From CAYYNQ01 sp964473105 (GTDB lineage Bacteria; Sumerlaeota; Sumerlaeia; MVZB01): a DNA stretch of 64,000 nucleotides. The position numbers were made by a program, and so were the translations under genes. Below are positions 60,847 through 64,000 of this stretch, one piece after another. The notes under the pieces were generated by a model. It made no database searches and was not told the DNA's origin. It saw nothing but the letters and a program-made list of their open reading frames with translations. The stretch lies in contig CAYYNQ010000038.1 of NCBI GenBank assembly GCA_964473105.1, forward strand, positions 1 to 64,000. The letters are read 5' to 3'. Positions within the stretch are counted from its first letter, which is position 1, and the number at the start of each line of letters is the position of its first letter.

Positions 60847-62283
60847 TCACCCCCACTCCTTTTTCAGTTCACGGCAACGTTTGGCAATCCTCGCCAGTCC
60901 GTCTCTCGGCGTTTGCTGCCCCATCAGTATCTTCTGGATCTCGGGTTGGTAGAACACATTGAAGTCGGCAAACCACGGCGCCTTGATGTTTTCCCGTGCC
61001 CGCACGTGCCTTGCCTGTTCCTTGATAATATCAATGTCCCCCCATTGCTGCGTCTGTCCAATGATTTCAGGATCATCGAGCAGGGACTTGTAGGCAAACC
61101 CTAGTCCCACGGACTTGAACCAGCGTCGTGCGGTGTAATAATCGCCGTTCTTGTCCCGGCCGCCGAGGAATTTCATCAACATCCAGGCATCGGCAAGCTT
61201 TTCGTCACGGCAGTGCGATGTCAGGCCATACATGCGTGTCCATCCCAGTGTTCCGTTGAGTCCGGGTTCAAGGCTCGGCACGGGTGCCATACGGTTGATC
61301 CTGGCATACCTGCCCTGATCAGGCGTGATGCCCCGGGAACTGAGTTGTTCCTCGGCCAGGATGGATTTGTCCCGGTCGTTGATCCATGAGAGGTCATACT
61401 TGATGATAAGTGCAAAGGCCTGTGAGCCCGCAGCCATTCCGTCACGCACGTCGCGGTAGCCGGTGTTGAGTGAACCGGGGGAGATGATGCCGTGTTTATG
61501 GATACCGTCGACGAGCCACTGGAGGATTTTCTCCGCGCGGTTTCCCTCATCATCGGGAAACACCGGGTCAAGTTCCTTGTCGAACAGATTGATACCGCTT
61601 CCGTAGTTCAGGGCCCACCAGTCGTTCAGCCCGATGTCGAGTTGACGGAACCCGAAGACCAGCGGATATTCAATCACGTCACCGCCGGGTGTGCGAACGC
61701 GTTTTTCCTTGATCCGGATTGCCTGGTCGGTGACCTCGTCCAGTGTCCGTGCGGGCTTGTCGATGTTGGCTTGCTGAAGAAGCCTGCTGTTGTAGGTCCA
61801 TACCAGGAAATCCGTGTAATAGGGCAGGCCGTAGGATTTTCCGCCGTAACTCATCGCGTCGAGGTTGTAGTCAAATATATTGGCGTTGTCCTCACCAGCG
61901 CCGGGCAGGTCATCGATGGGGCGCAGCCAGCCTGCTTCCACCCATTCACCCAGGTGGTCATCACGGACGTAACAGCAGTCCAGAGGGGTTTTGCCGATGA
62001 AGAGCGGAACCATTTTGTCGTGGTAGTTTCCCGAGATGGCTGCGTAGTCGACCTGGATGCCTGCCTGGCGTCGGAAGGCATCGATATTTTCCTGGACGAG
62101 GTCCGGTTCAAATGACCATCCCTTGAAGATCACGCCGGTATCGGTACGTTGCATGCAACCTGTCCCGAGGCCGAGACCGAGCGCGGCAGACGATTTGAGG
62201 AATGTTCGACGGTTGATTCGTGTCACGGCTTGATTCCCTGGCTTGGATGGGGGGCTCAACGGTTTAGAAGATATCTCGATCAT
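60847..62283 (-). CDS. Extracellular solute-binding protein family 1, Tat lipoprotein
   Basis: 478 residues from an ATG at 62283 that follows GGAGA; the frame extends to 62397 without a signal. The leader has NRRTFLKSSAALGLGLGTGC, a twin-arginine motif ending in a lipobox. The core (IFKGWSFEPDLVQENIDAF, YRDVRDGMAAGSQAFAL, KFLGGRDKNGDYYTARRW) fits family 1 binding proteins for oligosaccharides or polyols. It is the first gene of the importer set. Tat export of the receptor, rather than Sec, is unusual for this class and might indicate a cofactor or rapid folding. Confidence 0.88.
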   Translation of the reverse strand: MIEISSKPLSPPSKPGNQAVTRINRRTFLKSSAALGLGLGTGCMQRTDTGVIFKGWSFEPDLVQENIDAFRRQAGIQVDYAAISGNYHDKMVPLFIGKTPLDCCYVRDDHLGEWVEAGWLRPIDDLPGAGEDNANIFDYNLDAMSYGGKSYGLPYYTDFLVWTYNSRLLQQANIDKPARTLDEVTDQAIRIKEKRVRTPGGDVIEYPLVFGFRQLDIGLNDWWALNYGSGINLFDKELDPVFPDDEGNRAEKILQWLVDGIHKHGIISPGSLNTGYRDVRDGMAAGSQAFALIIKYDLSWINDRDKSILAEEQLSSRGITPDQGRYARINRMAPVPSLEPGLNGTLGWTRMYGLTSHCRDEKLADAWMLMKFLGGRDKNGDYYTARRWFKSVGLGFAYKSLLDDPEIIGQTQQWGDIDIIKEQARHVRARENIKAPWFADFNVFYQPEIQKILMGQQTPRDGLARIAKRCRELKKEWG

Positions 62284-62483
62284 GGCCCGTTCTCCAGTTG
62301 AAAGAAGGAGTTTCGGGGGGAATGGCAGGCAGGATTGCCCGGGGCGTTTTTCCCGTGTCGGGGTGCCGTTTGTGGGTGGAGGATCCGTACAAGACAATAC
62401 TATCGTTGCAGTTTTGTGGATGGGTGATAGATTATGACGCGTTCAGTCAATTAATTCAGCCAGCGAAAGTGGGAGTTGCGCTC

Positions 62484-63488
62484 ATGAAAAAGCTAATCCG
62501 TGTCATTCAATATGGTTTGGGGCCGATTGGGGTTGCAGCGGCTCGACTGGTCATGTCCAGGCCCGGCCTCAAACTGGTGGGCGTGGTGGATGTCGACCCT
62601 GAGATGGTCGGAAAGGATCTGGGGAATATTCCGGGCATGGGGGGCAGGAGAACGGGAATCAAGGTGGTCGACTCGATTGGCAAGTGCAGGAAGGCCGATG
62701 TCGCGGTCCATTGTGCCGGATCCCGGATGCCTGGGATCTATGAGCAGCTCGGCGAACTGGCCCGGCATGGCCTTGACGTCGTCTCGTCGGCCGAGGAATT
62801 GCTTTATCCGTGGTTTGCCCACCCTGGACTCGCCCGGAAACTTGCAAAGTTGTGTCTTGGGAATAAGGTCACCATGCTCGGTACGGGTGTCAACCCGGGC
62901 TTTGTCATGGACACTATGGCCCTTGCTGCGACAGGGGTCTGTCACGAAGTGCGTGGCATCAGGGTGACGCGGATCGTGAACGCAGCGACCCGTCGCAAAC
63001 CCCTGCAGTTGAAGGAGGGGGCGGGCAACACCCTGCCGGAATTCAGGGCGAAGGTAAAAAATCAGCAACTGGGTCATGTCGGGCTGCTCGAGTCGATCGC
63101 CCTTATCGGCCACGGGCTGGGCCTGAAACTGGACATTACCGATCGTATTCGTCCCAAGGTTGCCCCCAGAAGATTCAGGACAAGGCACCTGACGGTGCAG
63201 AAAGGACAGGCCGCAGGGATTGAGCACCGGGGTTGGGGCAAGATCGACGGGAAGACATTCATTCACCTGCATCTTGAAATGTTTGTCGGCGATCATGAGT
63301 CCTATGACGAGATTATTGTCAAGGGGACCCCCCCCATGCATGTACGGTTTGAGGGGGGCACTGCGGGTGACCCGGCAACGGTGGGCGTGCTTGTCAACGG
63401 GATTTCGAAGGTTTATGAGGGAAACCCTGGCTTGATCACGATGGTCGACGGCCCGGTTCACCGTGCATTCGGGTCCATTTTGCCCTGA
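62484..63488 (+). CDS. NAD(P)H dehydrogenase related to 2,4-diaminopentanoate dehydrogenase
   Basis: 334 residues from an ATG nine bases after GGGAG; the frame is open back to 62298. The Rossmann motif is IQYGLGPIGVAAARLVM, then VGVVDVDPEMVGKDLGNIPG, which is the layout of dihydrodipicolinate reductase-like and 2,4-diaminopentanoate dehydrogenase (Ord) proteins. MLGTGVNPGFVMDTMAL and AGIEHRGWGKIDGKTFIHLHLEM also recall that group (from memory). It is divergent from the CUT1 importer, separated by 200 bases that presumably hold both promoters. It could oxidise an amine or an imported polyol derivative. No ornithine-degradation genes are nearby. Confidence 0.8.
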   Translation: MKKLIRVIQYGLGPIGVAAARLVMSRPGLKLVGVVDVDPEMVGKDLGNIPGMGGRRTGIKVVDSIGKCRKADVAVHCAGSRMPGIYEQLGELARHGLDVVSSAEELLYPWFAHPGLARKLAKLCLGNKVTMLGTGVNPGFVMDTMALAATGVCHEVRGIRVTRIVNAATRRKPLQLKEGAGNTLPEFRAKVKNQQLGHVGLLESIALIGHGLGLKLDITDRIRPKVAPRRFRTRHLTVQKGQAAGIEHRGWGKIDGKTFIHLHLEMFVGDHESYDEIIVKGTPPMHVRFEGGTAGDPATVGVLVNGISKVYEGNPGLITMVDGPVHRAFGSILP

Positions 63489-63685
63489 AACCGTACGGCT
63501 GGGAGGGGAGGTTCAGCCCGGTATATCTGTCCTTGTTTCACCTGTGACATTACGGCTCTTTTGGACAGCATTGCCCGAGTCCCTGGCAAGTTTTCCGTCT
63601 TGCAGCTCGAGGGGATGTCCCGGTTTCTTGTGTAAGACAATGCAATTTGACTTCCGTAACCAATCATGTCGATAATGACCACGGC

Positions 63686-64000
63686 ATGAGATATCGTAAA
63701 CACTCCAATATCAGAATTTACGTCGATCATATTTTTCGTCATCTCGTGCTGCTCCTACTGCTTTGGGGCTTGATCACCCCGTCTGCTGCGAATGGGGCAA
63801 CAGATAGTGAATCCGGTCTGACAACGGACACGGTGACGGAACCGGATGTTGTCGCAGCCCCGGCGACCGGGGATGAAACAGCTTCGGGGGCAGAGTTGGA
63901 AGGCTCGCGACTGGAGGAGGCGGCCGTCCTATTTGAATCCGAATGTTCACTCTGTCACGGGCCCGACGGCGGTGGGCAGGGTGAAGACAATCTGGATCTC
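63686..64000 (+). CDS. Exported c-type cytochrome/PSD1-like protein, N-terminal part
   Basis: The gene runs past the window end; 105 residues are visible. A basic N-terminus and a hydrophobic run (LVLLLLLWGLITPSAANGA) form a Sec signal. A low-complexity acidic linker follows, then VLFESECSLCHGPDGGGQG with a CxxCH haem site. This resembles the start of the PSD1 protein at 29610 (AELLYEDRCSICHEEDG), so a third PSD1-type or cytochrome gene is likely. The 197-base gap before it holds no clear feature. Confidence 0.6.
   Translation, partial: MRYRKHSNIRIYVDHIFRHLVLLLLLWGLITPSAANGATDSESGLTTDTVTEPDVVAAPATGDETASGAELEGSRLEEAAVLFESECSLCHGPDGGGQGEDNLDL

Overview
The window reads as a chromosomal segment of an uncultured, GC-rich, Gram-negative heterotroph. 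Best guess at lineage is the Planctomycetota/Verrucomicrobiota sphere or a neighbouring uncultured phylum such as Hydrogenedentota or Latescibacterota. The basis is family content: paired DUF1549/DUF1553 (PSD1) and DUF1501 genes with secreted PPC-domain proteins, an orphan pseudopilin with the IELLIVVAIISILAAIAVPNF-type N-terminus, many PhyH dioxygenases, HpcH/HpaI aldolases, SMP-30 lactonases and Gfo/Idh enzymes, and Tat or lipoprotein leaders. There is no rRNA, no recognisable tRNA, no phage or IS element, no CRISPR array and, strikingly, no recognisable transcription factor. About 46 protein genes are supported, nearly all catabolic, transport or secreted.

Layout. 0.1-8.7 kb (minus): a glycan-type operon with PhyH dioxygenase, sugar-binding lipoprotein, GH127-like exported protein, CUT2 permease and ATPase, HpcH/HpaI aldolase, and a second GH127-like lipoprotein. 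9.0-13.9 kb (minus): a DegT aminotransferase resembling KdnA, Gfo/Idh oxidoreductase, TIM-barrel isomerase, D-2-hydroxyacid dehydrogenase and an unknown 239-residue protein. 14.1-16.9 kb (minus): an orphan pseudopilin, an aldo/keto reductase and a creatininase-family amidohydrolase. 17.1-27.6 kb (plus): two overlapping amidohydrolase-2-like genes (one lacking the metal motif), an MFS sugar porter overlapping a PhyH-like gene with an HxG site, CoA-transferase A and B, thiolase, aldehyde dehydrogenase and an IolD-type ThDP hydrolase. 27.9-34.9 kb (plus): PPC protein, PSD1 protein, DUF1501 and SMP-30 lactonase. 34.9-39.8 kb: M24 peptidase (minus), then SDR, a PanB-fold protein without metal ligands, and a CocE-type hydrolase (plus). 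39.9-45.8 kb (minus): a second PSD1-DUF1501-PPC module. 46.4-52.1 kb (plus): CoxG-like SRPBCC protein, TMADH/enoate-reductase-like flavoprotein, a secreted duplicated-domain protein with a clear terminator, and a zinc alcohol dehydrogenase. 52.2-56.6 kb: N-acyl-D-amino-acid deacylase and class III aminotransferase (minus), divergent from an HpcH/HpaI aldolase. 56.6-62.3 kb (minus): a complete CUT1 ABC importer with an SMP-30 lactonase. 62.5-64 kb (plus): an Ord-like dehydrogenase and the start of a c-type cytochrome gene cut by the window edge.

Together this looks like a dense accessory catabolic region: exported hydrolases release sugars, cyclitols or related compounds; one CUT2 ABC, one CUT1 ABC and one MFS carrier import them; dehydrogenases, lactonases, isomerases, aldolases and CoA enzymes process them. 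All functional assignments come from reading motifs and remembered family sequences; no database search was run. Start codons were re-chosen from ribosome-binding sites and family N-termini where the longest frame ran into a neighbouring gene.
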